Shown here: one piece after another, positions 26,365 to 35,976 of the stretch
Layout of the letters: the number at the start of each line of letters is the position of its first letter
Numbering within the stretch: position 1 is the stretch's first letter
Origin: Candidatus Enterococcus ferrettii
GTDB lineage: Bacteria; Bacillota; Bacilli; Lactobacillales; Enterococcaceae
Assembly: GCF_017377655.1 (NCBI RefSeq)
Contig: NZ_JAFREL010000086.1
Span: 1-57,996, forward strand
Length of the DNA stretch: 57,996 nucleotides
Reading direction: 5' to 3'
Notes under the pieces: generated by a model
The model's database searches: none
Seen by the model: the letters and a program-made list of their open reading frames with translations, nothing else
What the model was told of the DNA's origin: nothing
Position numbers and translations under genes: made by a program

Positions 26365-27818
26365 TTTTTTTCAGCAATTACCGTTTCGGTTTCTTCTTTC
26401 TTCTCGCTTTTTTTCGTGTCGTTATACGTAAGATAACCGAAAATAAAACCGACAGCTAAAGTGGCAAATGTCGCAATCACTGCGATGATAAAGCCAGAAT
26501 AATCAGCATTTGCTGGATTAATGAAGCCGCCAATTCCAAAAAGTCCGATCGTACTCGCATAATTTGGAACGTTAAAAGCGGATATAATTACTCCTCCAAC
26601 TGCACTAGCCAAACAACTGATGAAGAAGCGTTTTTTGACTGGCAAAGTCACTCCGTACATAGCTGGTTCAATAATACAAAAGACGGTCGAAATAATCGCT
26701 GAAATACAAATTGATTTTTCTTTTTTGCTTTTTGTTCTTAAGTACACCGCAAAGACAACGGCCATTTGGGCAAACGGAACCGTATAAATCATTGGCATCA
26801 GCTGATCATAACCTTGTGTAGCTAAATTATTAATGCCTAATGCAATTACTGGCCAGTGTAAACCTAATAAGACTAGCGGTTGATAAAATAACCCAACAAC
26901 TAAGCCGGTTACAACTGGTGAAGCACCATACAGGAAGCTGATAGCTGCTGAAATCAATGCACTAGCAAAATTAGCTAATGGTCCGAAAAGTAACATCGTT
27001 GCTGGAATTCCGATTAAGAGGGTGAGTAATGGGACTAACGTGAATCGTAAAACCTTAGGAATTACCTGAGTCAATTTCCTTTCAATCTTAGAAATAAAAA
27101 ACATAGCCAGAATAATCGGAATTACAGTGGAAGTATAGCCGTTTTCTGGAAAAATAATTGGTAAACCAAAAAAAGTTTTAAATACTGGTGTTGCAAAAAT
27201 CGTATGGTTAAACAGAGTATACAAGGGCTCTCCAGACGTTAGGTCTGTCAAAATTGAAGGAAATACCAATGTCGCACCGATCATCATTCCAATAAAACCA
27301 TCTGATTTAAAGGCTTTCGCACTTGTATACCCCAGGATGATCGGGAAGAAAGTAAAGAGTGCATTGCCCAGTGCATTCAAAATAATTGATTCACCCTGAC
27401 CTGGACCGGTTAGATTTGCAATGGTCAAAATCGATTGAATGCCCAGTACTAGGCTGGCTGCAATTAAGATTCCCAAGGTCGGTGTAATTACTTTAGTAAT
27501 GACTTCAATAAAGCGATTGATTAAACCCTTTTGCTCTGTATCTGCTAGCTGATTTTGCAGCGAACTCCTGCTGCCAAGAGCTTTGATAACTTCATCATAC
27601 ACATCTGCTACATGAGTTCCGATAACTACTTGATATTGCCCTCCTGAATACTGAGCAGTAATAATTTCTGAGTGGCTTAACAGACTCTTCTCATCCACTT
27701 TCTCAGGATCATTTAAGGTAAATCGCAGTCGAGTCATGCAATGAGTAACACTTGAGACATTGTTTTTTCCTCCTACATTTTGAAAAATAAACTGAACCAA
27801 GTCATCATACTTTTTCAT
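26355..27818 (-). CDS. PTS beta-glucoside-type EIIBC
   Basis: A 487-residue protein with the EIIB domain (1-85, phosphocysteine in VTHCMTRLRF) and an EIIC domain (about 105-460) with about ten spans. It ends with a charged tail (ETETVIAEKKLA). The ATG at 27818 has AGGAGCG upstream, ten bases after licT. A slippery heptamer A AAA AAG lies three codons before the stop. A -1 shift there continues in frame into the EIIA domain, see the next gene. Substrate unknown, of the beta-glucoside/sucrose class. It is related to bglP but distinct. Confidence 0.93.
   Translation of the reverse strand: MKKYDDLVQFIFQNVGGKNNVSSVTHCMTRLRFTLNDPEKVDEKSLLSHSEIITAQYSGGQYQVVIGTHVADVYDEVIKALGSRSSLQNQLADTEQKGLINRFIEVITKVITPTLGILIAASLVLGIQSILTIANLTGPGQGESIILNALGNALFTFFPIILGYTSAKAFKSDGFIGMMIGATLVFPSILTDLTSGEPLYTLFNHTIFATPVFKTFFGLPIIFPENGYTSTVIPIILAMFFISKIERKLTQVIPKVLRFTLVPLLTLLIGIPATMLLFGPLANFASALISAAISFLYGASPVVTGLVVGLFYQPLVLLGLHWPVIALGINNLATQGYDQLMPMIYTVPFAQMAVVFAVYLRTKSKKEKSICISAIISTVFCIIEPAMYGVTLPVKKRFFISCLASAVGGVIISAFNVPNYASTIGLFGIGGFINPANADYSGFIIAVIATFATLAVGFIFGYLTYNDTKKSEKKEETETVIAEKKLA
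26364..26370 (-). promoter_or_regulatory. Candidate -1 frameshift site (A AAA AAG)
   Basis: In the zero frame GAA AAA AAG TTA GCA TAG, the A AAA AAG heptamer is positioned as in dnaX of E. coli. After the -1 shift the reading continues GTT AGC ATA GGC into the EIIA domain. No upstream Shine-Dalgarno-like stimulator was seen, and no convincing strong stem-loop after it. Confidence 0.5.
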
Positions 27819-27828
27819 TTTCCCGCTC

Positions 27829-28671
27829 CTATTCTCTTTCAAAGATAATTTTTTGAATGTGCAAGGTTAAATACATTTTTTCTTCTGCCGATAGTTTAAA
27901 GTCATACTTCTTTGCAATATGTCTTTCAATTTTTAAAACACAACGATAGGTTTCGATATATTTTTCTTTGATCATCGATAACAGTTCGTCATTATCTAAC
28001 CCTTCCGAACCAGCAACACCTTTGATTACCCGTTGTGCAAAGAAACGCACATGAGTAATCAGACGTTGATAATAAAGAGACTCAGTATCGAATTCAATCC
28101 CAAAGTAATAACGGATACTATCGGTCACTTCTTGGACAATTTGAATGATCTTTTGAATCTCTCTTGGATCTTCAGTACTAAGATCAGCATTCAGCAAATG
28201 TAACGTGATAAAGCCAGCCTCCTCACTAGGTAAATTTAACTCAAACAGCTGATTAATACGGTCTCTACCATATACACCAATTTGGTATTCTTTCGGATAA
28301 AAATTGTGGATGTCCCAAATAAGCATATTCTTATAAGTGTACTCTTCTTTTGATCTTGTCAAAGAAAAGTTTAGATGATCTGATAGCGACAGATAGATGG
28401 CGTCACTAACCTCTTTACCAAATTCTTTCTTGTACAGCTCAACAATTTCCTCAACCACCTGAAAAACTTCCATTGGTACATTGTTGATAAGAAAAGCCAA
28501 TTTGTTGCCAAACTCGGAATTTGTCGTCACAAACTCCTTTTGAATACGATTCTGATCAACTTTTTGACCAATTTTTTTATTAAAGGCAATTCCCCGTCCC
28601 ATAATAATTTTTTCAGCACATTTTTCTTCAACAATTAGAAAATTGTTGTTCAAAATTTTCTTGATAATCAT
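27829..28671 (-). CDS. LicT/BglG-family transcription antiterminator
   Basis: A 280-residue antiterminator with an N-terminal RNA-binding CAT domain (1-55; NNNFLIVEEKCAEKIIMGRGIAFNKKIGQKV) and two PRD domains (about 65-170 and 175-280). PRD histidines are visible in LSDHLNFSL, LHLLNADLS, ITHVRFFAQR and TLHIQKIIFERE. EII-dependent phosphorylation of the PRDs controls it. It is the first gene of the operon and would act on the leader hairpin just upstream of it. The start ATG is at 28671. Confidence 0.93.
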   Translation of the reverse strand: MIIKKILNNNFLIVEEKCAEKIIMGRGIAFNKKIGQKVDQNRIQKEFVTTNSEFGNKLAFLINNVPMEVFQVVEEIVELYKKEFGKEVSDAIYLSLSDHLNFSLTRSKEEYTYKNMLIWDIHNFYPKEYQIGVYGRDRINQLFELNLPSEEAGFITLHLLNADLSTEDPREIQKIIQIVQEVTDSIRYYFGIEFDTESLYYQRLITHVRFFAQRVIKGVAGSEGLDNDELLSMIKEKYIETYRCVLKIERHIAKKYDFKLSAEEKMYLTLHIQKIIFERE

Positions 28672-28696
28672 GTTTTTCGCCCCCCGGAAGACAAAA

Positions 28697-28727
28697 AGAC
28701 CTATCTCCCCACTTGGAAGATAGGTCT
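28697..28727 (-). terminator. Leader terminator of the LicT operon
   Basis: AGACCTATCTTCC, loop AAGT, GGGGAGATAGGTCT (minus strand), then TTTTTGTC. This strong hairpin is between the promoter and licT, as expected for an antiterminated operon. Confidence 0.88.
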
Positions 28728-28758
28728 AGCTCATAAATTAATACGATTACTACCCTTT
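28726..28758 (-). promoter_or_regulatory. Putative RAT site (LicT RNA target)
   Basis: Minus strand AAAGGGTAGTAATCGTATTAA...GAGCTAGACC overlaps the left arm of the leader terminator. It resembles the RAT pattern GGATTGTTACTG...GCAGGCAAAACC, so binding of LicT would prevent the terminator. The match is partial. Confidence 0.5.
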
Positions 28759-28828
28759 ACTCAATGCAATTTCTCACAAAGAGGCATCTAGGTTTCCCTT
28801 TACGATGCTTATTCAATTGAACAATTAG

Positions 28829-28857
28829 AGATTAACACGCTTTCATTTCTCTGTCAA
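28829..28857 (-). promoter_or_regulatory. Promoter of the LicT operon with overlapping cre
   Basis: Minus strand: -35 TTGACA (28852-28857), 17-base spacer, -10 TAATCT (28829-28834). A cre-like ATGAAAGCGTGTTAA (28832-28846) overlaps the spacer and -10. The position predicts catabolite repression by blocking RNA polymerase. Confidence 0.8.
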
Positions 28858-28956
28858 TGACTATTTAAAGCTTACCTTAAAAAATGCCAAAACTACTGTT
28901 GACCTTCACGCAACGTCAACAGATATAGTAAAACTATAGAAATGGAGATGAAATAA

Positions 28957-29868
28957 ATGAAGATTCAATGTGTTCGGGCCGATCACGTCTATCAAAAGAT
29001 GATCGCAGCCCCCGTAGAAAAGCGCAACGACATTTATCGTTACGAACTGATGAAACCTTTTGAAAAGAAACTGGAAATCTATCGTATTCCCCTCAAAGCA
29101 AAGCAAGAGAACGGTTATGATGTCATCATGGCCAACACTATGCTTGGATATGTAGCTGCTGAAAAAATTGATGAGAGTCAAAAGGAAAATGTTTCCTTAC
29201 TCTCACAAGATTCCTTTTGGCAAACCTGTCAGGAAGCGATTGAAGATGGATTGGGACGTTTTGAAGAAGCCAAAAATACTTTACCAGTGCAGGAATATCT
29301 TTATACGATTATGCTGGCTGATCCGCAAAGTCCCTACACCATTCTAAGTGATGGCTATTCTGGTGATGGTGGGATTCCTGGATATATTTGGGGAGCAATT
29401 AATCCCAACAGCTTCACCTTGGACCGGATGCCTGCTGCCTTAGCCCATGAGTGCAATCACAACGTTCGCTTCCAGTTTGTTGAGTGGCGGGATGATATTA
29501 CTTTGGCTGAAATGATGGTTAGTGAAGGCTTAGCCGAAAACTATGCTACCTCCATTTATGGCAAAGAAAAACTCGGACCTTGGGTTAGTAAAGTTGATAT
29601 GGAAACCCTAAACGATTACATTAAACCTTTAATTAAGGATGCAATGGATGTTTCTGGTATGGATAATTTAACCGCTTATCTTTATGGTGATGAGATCGCT
29701 GAGATGAACAATTATTTCCCAGTTGGCTTACCTTTTTGCGCAGGCTATGCTTGTGGATATTACATGATTGAACACTACTTGAAGAAGACCGGTAAAACAA
29801 TTGTTGAAGCAACTATTTTACCGTCAGAAGAAATTTTAGAAGAGATTGCAGATTTTTGGGAAGAATAG
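28957..29868 (+). CDS. DUF2268-family putative Zn-dependent protease
   Basis: A 303-residue protein. The HExxH zinc motif is LAHECNHNVRFQ (about 163-174), followed by a downstream SEGLAENYAT glutamate motif, the third ligand region, as in DUF2268 peptidase-like proteins. No signal peptide is present, and the N-terminal 120 residues are helical. The substrate is unknown. The ATG follows GGAGATGAAATAA. It stands alone, ending in a strong hairpin. Confidence 0.87.
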   Translation: MKIQCVRADHVYQKMIAAPVEKRNDIYRYELMKPFEKKLEIYRIPLKAKQENGYDVIMANTMLGYVAAEKIDESQKENVSLLSQDSFWQTCQEAIEDGLGRFEEAKNTLPVQEYLYTIMLADPQSPYTILSDGYSGDGGIPGYIWGAINPNSFTLDRMPAALAHECNHNVRFQFVEWRDDITLAEMMVSEGLAENYATSIYGKEKLGPWVSKVDMETLNDYIKPLIKDAMDVSGMDNLTAYLYGDEIAEMNNYFPVGLPFCAGYACGYYMIEHYLKKTGKTIVEATILPSEEILEEIADFWEE

Positions 29869-29884
29869 AATTGGACGAAAAGAA

Positions 29885-29906
29885 GGCACAGGATTGCTCC
29901 TGTGCC
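29885..29906 (+). terminator. Terminator of the DUF2268 gene
   Basis: GGCACAGGA, loop TTGC, TCCTGTGCC, then CTTTAT. It lies 17 bases after the stop. Confidence 0.85.
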
Positions 29907-29948
29907 CTTTATATTAAGAATCGGCAGATTTAACTGCTGATTCGTAAT

Positions 29949-31430
29949 CTATTCTTTTTCGCGTCGGGTGTAGTTGGAATAGAGAAGCATCCCAACAATA
30001 GTAAAGCCGATTGGCCCGGCGATCATCCACAAGGTGTCACGCACACCGGCGCCTTCAATGATTGGTTGAAAAATCGTAAAAATATTTGCACCTAATACTA
30101 GTAAGAAAACAACGACACTGACAACCATTGTCATGCTTTTTGTTTTATATACTTCAAAGGTTTGAGGCATATTTTTCTGCTTGAACTTGGGAAACGCATA
30201 AATCAAGAACAAGTATGGCAAGGTCATTGATACGTTTGCCATCAAGGTTAAAATATTATAGAACGCTGATGGATCTGGTGTAGCAAATGACGCAATCAAG
30301 ATAATCGCAACAACTATCGCACATTGTGCCCACATCGCATAAGACGGCATTCCGTTGTTGTTCAATTCAGTAAATTTTTTAGGCCATAGTTTCTTTGGCG
30401 TACCCATGATCAAGGTTTTTAATGGTGAGTAAGTCAAAGTAAAGAAGGCACCACTGTATGCCAAGAACATACCCAAACCAGTATAACGAGCGAACCAGTT
30501 ACCTAAACTGATTGCCGCAGATTGGCTCATGCCCAAAGCATTACCAAATTCAACACCCAAGTTATTCATCATAACATAACTGATGTTACCTAGGTTCGTT
30601 GAGTCTCCTGAAAGAACAGCATCCCAGTTTGTACTTACTCCCCACAAGAAGATACCTAGGGCATAACCAACTGAAATAACTAAAGCTGAAAATACAACCC
30701 CTTTAGGAAAAGTTTTTTCTGGATTTTGGGTTTTATCAACCATGCCCCCAACCGCTTCGATCCCACCATATGCGAAGATCGCAAATACCGCAAAACCAAG
30801 CAATCCGATCGGACTTTGGTAGCTAGGATTTGGAGAGTGTAAAATGTGGTCAAAGGGTTGTGCCAATTGGCCTCCTTTGATCACCAAAATGATGCCAGAA
30901 ATAATAATTAATACAACGTTCAAGCTTGTTACGGCAATTCCACCAAGACTGGTGATTTTTACAATACCTTTGACCCCTTTAATGGATACCACAGTTACAA
31001 TAACCATCCATAGACATGCGAGTAAACCCACCATTTGGGTAGAGTTTAATCCGAACATTCCTAATTTTTGGGTCTGATCACTGCCAGCAAATGCTGTAGT
31101 AAATGGAATCCATACTTTGGAAGAAGTCGATACCATCCAAACAACGTAAGAGGCAAACCACATAAATGTTCCAATGAAAGCGAACCGTGGTCCTACGCTG
31201 ACTTCCAACCATTTGTACATTCCACTGTTCTCGCCTTTAATAGTTGAACCAAACTCTGCCATCATCAATGCAAACGGAATAAAGAATAAAATCGCTGCAA
31301 CGACATAGAAGACGATTGATCCATAGCCCATCAAGTAAAAGGCGACTGGTCCATTGGCAAAGCCGAAAACTGAGGTAAAGATCATCAGGACCAGTGCTCC
31401 CAGTGTCATGCCCTTTTCTGCTTTGGACAT
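29949..31430 (-). CDS. APC-superfamily amino acid transporter, YjeM-like
   Basis: A 493-residue membrane protein with about 12 helices and the YjeM/glutamate-GABA antiporter group signature (VFGFANGPVAFYLMGYGSI at the N terminus). Substrates of YjeM-type carriers are amino acids of unclear identity. The ATG at 31430 has TGGAG upstream; the in-frame start at 31547 gives a spurious 39-residue extension. Single-gene unit. A weak hairpin follows at 29915-29942. Confidence 0.85.
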   Translation of the reverse strand: MSKAEKGMTLGALVLMIFTSVFGFANGPVAFYLMGYGSIVFYVVAAILFFIPFALMMAEFGSTIKGENSGMYKWLEVSVGPRFAFIGTFMWFASYVVWMVSTSSKVWIPFTTAFAGSDQTQKLGMFGLNSTQMVGLLACLWMVIVTVVSIKGVKGIVKITSLGGIAVTSLNVVLIIISGIILVIKGGQLAQPFDHILHSPNPSYQSPIGLLGFAVFAIFAYGGIEAVGGMVDKTQNPEKTFPKGVVFSALVISVGYALGIFLWGVSTNWDAVLSGDSTNLGNISYVMMNNLGVEFGNALGMSQSAAISLGNWFARYTGLGMFLAYSGAFFTLTYSPLKTLIMGTPKKLWPKKFTELNNNGMPSYAMWAQCAIVVAIILIASFATPDPSAFYNILTLMANVSMTLPYLFLIYAFPKFKQKNMPQTFEVYKTKSMTMVVSVVVFLLVLGANIFTIFQPIIEGAGVRDTLWMIAGPIGFTIVGMLLYSNYTRREKE

Positions 31431-32140
31431 TTCAATCACTCCATTTCGAATGTTTTTAGTTGGGCGGCTAATTATATTGTGTAGAAAAATAAGTTCCAGT
31501 TCGTTATTGATTGAACAAGTACAATACAATAAAATAAGAGCTCCCAAGTAAGACTTTACTCTGAAAAAAGACGTCCGGCAAGAATAGCGCTCATTGCTTT
31601 CTTAGACAAAAAAGCCATTTTCTCATTGTTTTAAATCAATTAAATCAGAAAACAGAAAATTATAAAATAACAAAAATATATATAAGATAATAATTGATAC
31701 ATTTTATTAAATTCTGCACAAAGACTTTGAAACACAAGAAACTTCGTTATAGCAAATGATTACCTCACTTTTTTGTGCAAAATCTTAACTTGTATTATGA
31801 GAATTTATAGAATAGTTCCTTAAAAAAAACCATCTAAATGCCAGAAAAAACATGGAAAAATTTCGGATTCATCATAATATCTTCTGAGCAAATTTTTGAT
31901 AAGGTTTTCAATGAGTAATCAAAGTGAATAATTTTAGACAATTGCCCTTTTTATTTTATTTTTCTCACATCCATTCATCATCAAAATACTTCCATTGACT
32001 AATCTTTTTGAAAATTATTTCAATTAAATTGGTATGGTTGTGAGGACATAGTGAAAGTGAACAACAGAATTGATCGATTAAAAGGAACAAAAAAAAGAAG
32101 CGCCATCGCTATAATAGCTCTGGGCTCTCCTTTTTTATCT
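31431..32140. other. Non-coding AT-rich stretch
   Basis: About 710 bases between the YjeM-like gene and bceB. It should hold the YjeM promoter, and near 32090-32140 a hairpin followed by a T tract ends the bce operon on the minus strand. No ORF was recognised. Confidence 0.5.
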
Positions 32141-34126
32141 TTAGGTTTCTCGTTCAACGATTTGATAGTAACTGCGCGCAGTTAATTGGTACACAATGAA
32201 GTAAAGAATGGCGAAAATGAGTACCACTGCTATAGTGACAATTAGGAAAATATGCCAGTTCATTAAACCGAACAGAATCAGCAGCTTCTGAATAATTGGA
32301 AAAGCAAAAGCCAAATGAATCACCGCAACAACCAAGGGGAATAAAAAGACTGCTAACACTTGGCTTTGAATGACCTTCTTCACATCTATATGACTCATAC
32401 CTACCTTTTGCAGGATTTCAAATCTTAACTGGTCATCCATACCTTCTGATATTTGCTTATAGTAGATAATTAACGCAGTAGCCAAAGTAAAAGTTACCCC
32501 GAAAATCATTCCTAAAAAGAAGAATCCGCTAGAAAACGTTTTGTTCGAAAGCGCATACTCATCCTTGGAAGAAAGTTGGTAGGATTCCGTATCAAATTGC
32601 TGGGAATACTTCTTTGCCAAGGTTGCAGCGAAGTCTAAACGTTTGCTTTCTGAAGCAGCAATATCGAATGATAGAGAATATGTTGGAATTCTTAAGTGCT
32701 CATCGCCGGAAGCAACGGCTAAACGATCAATCAGCTGATCCATTTTGGCTTGGTCCTTTAATACAATCAGAAAAACATCACTTAGATTGTTCTGCTTACG
32801 TATACCAATGAATTCATCAATCACTTTTTTTATCTTAAAGTCTTCTCCCTCTAATGAGAGTCGATTGCCGATGATGTCGCCACTTTCAGCGAAAACAACT
32901 AACTCATTTTCCGCAAGCTGCACATTCCCATTTGATAGACGATTGTACTCCTGTAATGTGACAAAGGAAATAATTGCCGCTTTGGTCATATCATCCACCG
33001 TCAAATTCATTTTTAAGTCAAATTGATTTCCTTTTCCCTCACGCATGAAGGCCACTGAATCTGACATTTGAAGGACTTGAAAATTTTTCAAGGTAAGTCC
33101 TTGTTCTTTAGCTAAATCCTTTGCCGTCTGCTCCATCTGATCTGTAGGAACCGAGGCACTCACACTGATATCATGCGTGTACCGCGACTCGACCATATCT
33201 TTTCCACCAAAAAACAAACTCCCCGTTGTTGCCATCGTAACTAAAACCATAGTGGATAAAATACAAATACTTGCTAAACCTGCTGCATTTTGCTTCATAC
33301 GATAAATCATATTGGATACCGAAATAAAATGATTCGGTTTATAATAATAATTTTTTCGCTTCTTCAAACTCTTAAGCAAAGTGATACTGCCAGAAATAAA
33401 TAGACTATAGGTTCCTACAATAACTAAGATAACTGCAATAAAAAAATAGATTAGCGCATCGACTGGTGATTCAATCAATAAAGCAATTGCGTAACCTGTA
33501 AATAAACAAATCAATCCTAGAATTGAAAGAAACCAACGACTCTTAGGTTCCTTTTCACCCGATTTGCTGCTGTGTAATAAATCAATCGGGTTGGTCCGTC
33601 GAATTTGCAAACAGTTGATTAGAAATAAAAATAGAAAAATGAGTACAAATAAACCGACAGTTATTGTTAAGCCATCAAAGGTTAGCTGGAAAACAAAAGC
33701 CTCGCCTACACCCAACATTTTCTTTAAAATCAAAAACCCTAGTTTGCCAAAAATTATCCCACTAATAATACCGGAAATTAAAACAATCACAAAGCTCAAC
33801 AGATTTTCCCAAAACATTAAACAATATAATTCGCGTTTTCCGAGACCTAAAACATTGTAAAGGCCAATTTCTTTCTTGCGCTGTTTTAATAAAAAGCTGT
33901 TGGTGTAAATCGAGAAAATCACCGAGAAAATCATCAGAATTATGTTGCCCAAACGGAACATAATCATCGCACTATAGCTGTCCGGCAGCTTTTCCATCCC
34001 AGGATTGTTTACAATTACTTGTGTCATGGTAGTCACAGCCACTAAAAAGATCATTGAGATCAGAAATGGTAAGTAGGCTCGATGGTTTTTTCTCAAATTA
34101 TTAAGGGCTAACTTTATATAAAACAT
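32141..34126 (-). CDS. bceB: BceB-type ABC permease (antimicrobial peptide resistance)
   Basis: A 661-residue permease of the FtsX/BceB class with ten predicted helices and a large extracellular domain (about 320-530) between helices 7 and 8. The N-terminal FYIKLALNNLRKNHRAYLPFLISM is typical. It works with the ATPase to free lipid-II-cycle targets from peptide antibiotics such as bacitracin and also passes the signal to the kinase. It is the last gene of the bceRSAB operon, one base after the ATPase stop. Confidence 0.9.
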   Translation of the reverse strand: MFYIKLALNNLRKNHRAYLPFLISMIFLVAVTTMTQVIVNNPGMEKLPDSYSAMIMFRLGNIILMIFSVIFSIYTNSFLLKQRKKEIGLYNVLGLGKRELYCLMFWENLLSFVIVLISGIISGIIFGKLGFLILKKMLGVGEAFVFQLTFDGLTITVGLFVLIFLFLFLINCLQIRRTNPIDLLHSSKSGEKEPKSRWFLSILGLICLFTGYAIALLIESPVDALIYFFIAVILVIVGTYSLFISGSITLLKSLKKRKNYYYKPNHFISVSNMIYRMKQNAAGLASICILSTMVLVTMATTGSLFFGGKDMVESRYTHDISVSASVPTDQMEQTAKDLAKEQGLTLKNFQVLQMSDSVAFMREGKGNQFDLKMNLTVDDMTKAAIISFVTLQEYNRLSNGNVQLAENELVVFAESGDIIGNRLSLEGEDFKIKKVIDEFIGIRKQNNLSDVFLIVLKDQAKMDQLIDRLAVASGDEHLRIPTYSLSFDIAASESKRLDFAATLAKKYSQQFDTESYQLSSKDEYALSNKTFSSGFFFLGMIFGVTFTLATALIIYYKQISEGMDDQLRFEILQKVGMSHIDVKKVIQSQVLAVFLFPLVVAVIHLAFAFPIIQKLLILFGLMNWHIFLIVTIAVVLIFAILYFIVYQLTARSYYQIVERET

Positions 34127-34127
34127 G

Positions 34128-34889
34128 TTACCCCTCCTTTGACAACAGAGCTGTCATAGTTTCGTTGATCGTTTCTAAAAATTGAAAGTTTTTCCGTTGT
34201 CCACGATACAACTGATGAAAAACCTGCCCATCTTTAATAAAGAGCACACGATCAGCATGGCTAGCAGCGATTGAACTATGAGTAACCATCAAAATTGTTT
34301 GCCCATTCTGATTGATTTGTTGAAAAATTTGCAGCAGCTGATCCGAGGTTTTTGAATCTAACGCACCTGTTGGCTCATCAGCTAGCAACAATTCTGGCTC
34401 GGTAATAATTGCTCGTGCGACGGCGACTCGCTGCTTTTGCCCGCCAGAAAGCTCATAAGGATATTTTTCTAACAGCTGATAGATTCCTAATGATTTAGCT
34501 ATTGGCGCTAAGCGTTTTTCCATTTCTCCAACCTTTACTTGTGATAATACAAGTGGTAGTAAGATGTTGTCTCGAGCTGAAAAAGTATCTAACAAATTGA
34601 AATCTTGAAAGACAAACCCTAAGTGATCTCGACGAAAAGCTGCAGCATTTTTTTCTTTAATTTTCGTTAAATCCATCGCGTTTAATGTCATTGTTCCTGC
34701 TGTTGGTTTGTCCAGTGTTGCCACTAGATTCAATAGCGTACTTTTACCAGAACCAGATTCTCCCATGATTGCTACATATTCACCTGAATCAACACTAAAA
34801 TTGATGGAACGGAGTGCTTCAACGGATAGTCCATTCATTTGGCTTTGATAAACCTTTCGTACATCTTTCACATATAATAATTCATTCAT
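34128..34889 (-). CDS. bceA: BceA-type ABC ATPase
   Basis: A 253-residue ATPase with Walker [11 protein letters not shown]-loop FQDFNLL, signature LSGGQKQRV, Walker [13 protein letters not shown] and H-loop VTHS. The signature set is that of the BceA/MacB family. The start has AGGAGAGGAGGAGAG upstream. It is encoded after a hairpin that separates it from the kinase gene, which suggests a separate level of control. Confidence 0.93.
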   Translation of the reverse strand: MNELLYVKDVRKVYQSQMNGLSVEALRSINFSVDSGEYVAIMGESGSGKSTLLNLVATLDKPTAGTMTLNAMDLTKIKEKNAAAFRRDHLGFVFQDFNLLDTFSARDNILLPLVLSQVKVGEMEKRLAPIAKSLGIYQLLEKYPYELSGGQKQRVAVARAIITEPELLLADEPTGALDSKTSDQLLQIFQQINQNGQTILMVTHSSIAASHADRVLFIKDGQVFHQLYRGQRKNFQFLETINETMTALLSKEG

Positions 34890-34950
34890 AATCTCTCCTC
34901 CTCTCCTCTATCATATGGCTCATAGCCCTCCAGAACCACTTACAAAAAGA

Positions 34951-34982
34951 AACCCAAACTTACAGTTCTGAAAGTTTGGGTT
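34951..34982 (-). terminator. Terminator between bceS and bceA
   Basis: Minus strand: AACCCAAACTTTCAG, loop AACTGT, AAGTTTGGGTT, then TCTTTTTG. It overlaps the bceS stop codon. The space left before bceA (about 60 bases) is tight for a BceR promoter. Confidence 0.85.
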
Positions 34983-35973
34983 AGTTCATAGGCCTTCTCT
35001 TAGGAAAGAAAATAGAAACCGTGGTTCCTTGACCAATTGTAGACTCAATGGCAAGTCGACAACCAATTTTTTGAGCAATCTGTCGACTTAAATACAGTCC
35101 TAACCCACTTGCTCGTTGCTGTTCACGGCCATTGTAGCCAGTATATCCCTTCTCGAAAACACGTGGTAGATCTTCTGAGCGAATCCCTATGCCAGTATCC
35201 TGAATAATTAACTGATTGTCGATAAAACTGATTGTAATTTTTCCATCGATGGTATATTTGATAGCATTAAACAAAAGCTGTTCCAAAATAAAAATCAACC
35301 ACTTCTTGTCGGATAGCACGGTTCCACCCTCCAGTTGTTTCAATTCCAACTGAAGATTTTTCTGGGAGAAGAAAAAGGCATACTTCCGCAAAACCTCCTT
35401 AACGACTGTATCAATCGACAATTCTTCAATCATCAAATCCTGATTATCCAGGTTTTGTCGCAAATAATTTAACATCATCTGCAGATATTCGTTTACTTTG
35501 AACAATTCCGCCTTCATTTGCTGAGGATTGCTGTTACCTGATTGTATTAATAAGTCTAAAGCAGCAACCGGTGTCTTTATCTGATGCATCCACAGACCGA
35601 AGTCATCGAATATTTCCTGCTTGGCTTTTTGACCTTTTGATCTTTCTATATTGGTTTCTGCCAAAAGCTGACGAATGATTTCTTGATAGTACACTTCAGC
35701 TTGAGTATCTGCTCGCGGAAAAAGTGCCTTTGCCTCTGATTGCACTAGATTTTCGGTTAGAATTTTTAATTGGGCTTGTCTTCGCGCATATCGATAAAAG
35801 GATACTAGACTATACACGCCTAACAGAAAGACGGTAAACAGAAAGCTATCCCAAAAGGCTTGCAAAGGCAAACTATATAGATAGAAGGTAAATACTGCCA
35901 AGCCAATAATTAACAAATAAAGTAAGTACAATACCCGCCTTTCATAAAAGAAAGGAACGATTAATTTTTTCAT
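34981..35973 (-). CDS. bceS: BceS-type intramembrane-sensing histidine kinase
   Basis: A 330-residue kinase with two membrane helices at about 14-32 and 42-60 joined by a very short loop, so it has no extracellular sensor domain. The H-box LWMHQIKTPVAALD has phospho-histidine H130. The ATP-binding domain has NAIKYT (N-box), DTGIGI (G1) and GLGLYLSRQI (G2). Such kinases sense through the BceAB transporter. It starts three bases after the regulator gene. Confidence 0.92.
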   Translation of the reverse strand: MKKLIVPFFYERRVLYLLYLLIIGLAVFTFYLYSLPLQAFWDSFLFTVFLLGVYSLVSFYRYARRQAQLKILTENLVQSEAKALFPRADTQAEVYYQEIIRQLLAETNIERSKGQKAKQEIFDDFGLWMHQIKTPVAALDLLIQSGNSNPQQMKAELFKVNEYLQMMLNYLRQNLDNQDLMIEELSIDTVVKEVLRKYAFFFSQKNLQLELKQLEGGTVLSDKKWLIFILEQLLFNAIKYTIDGKITISFIDNQLIIQDTGIGIRSEDLPRVFEKGYTGYNGREQQRASGLGLYLSRQIAQKIGCRLAIESTIGQGTTVSIFFPKRRPMN

Positions 35974-35976
35974 TCA

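Noticed and set aside
28906..29181. Minus-strand ORF of 91 codons over the start of the DUF2268 gene
   Set aside because: Antisense to a gene with a good ribosome binding site and a zinc-protease motif; no family support.
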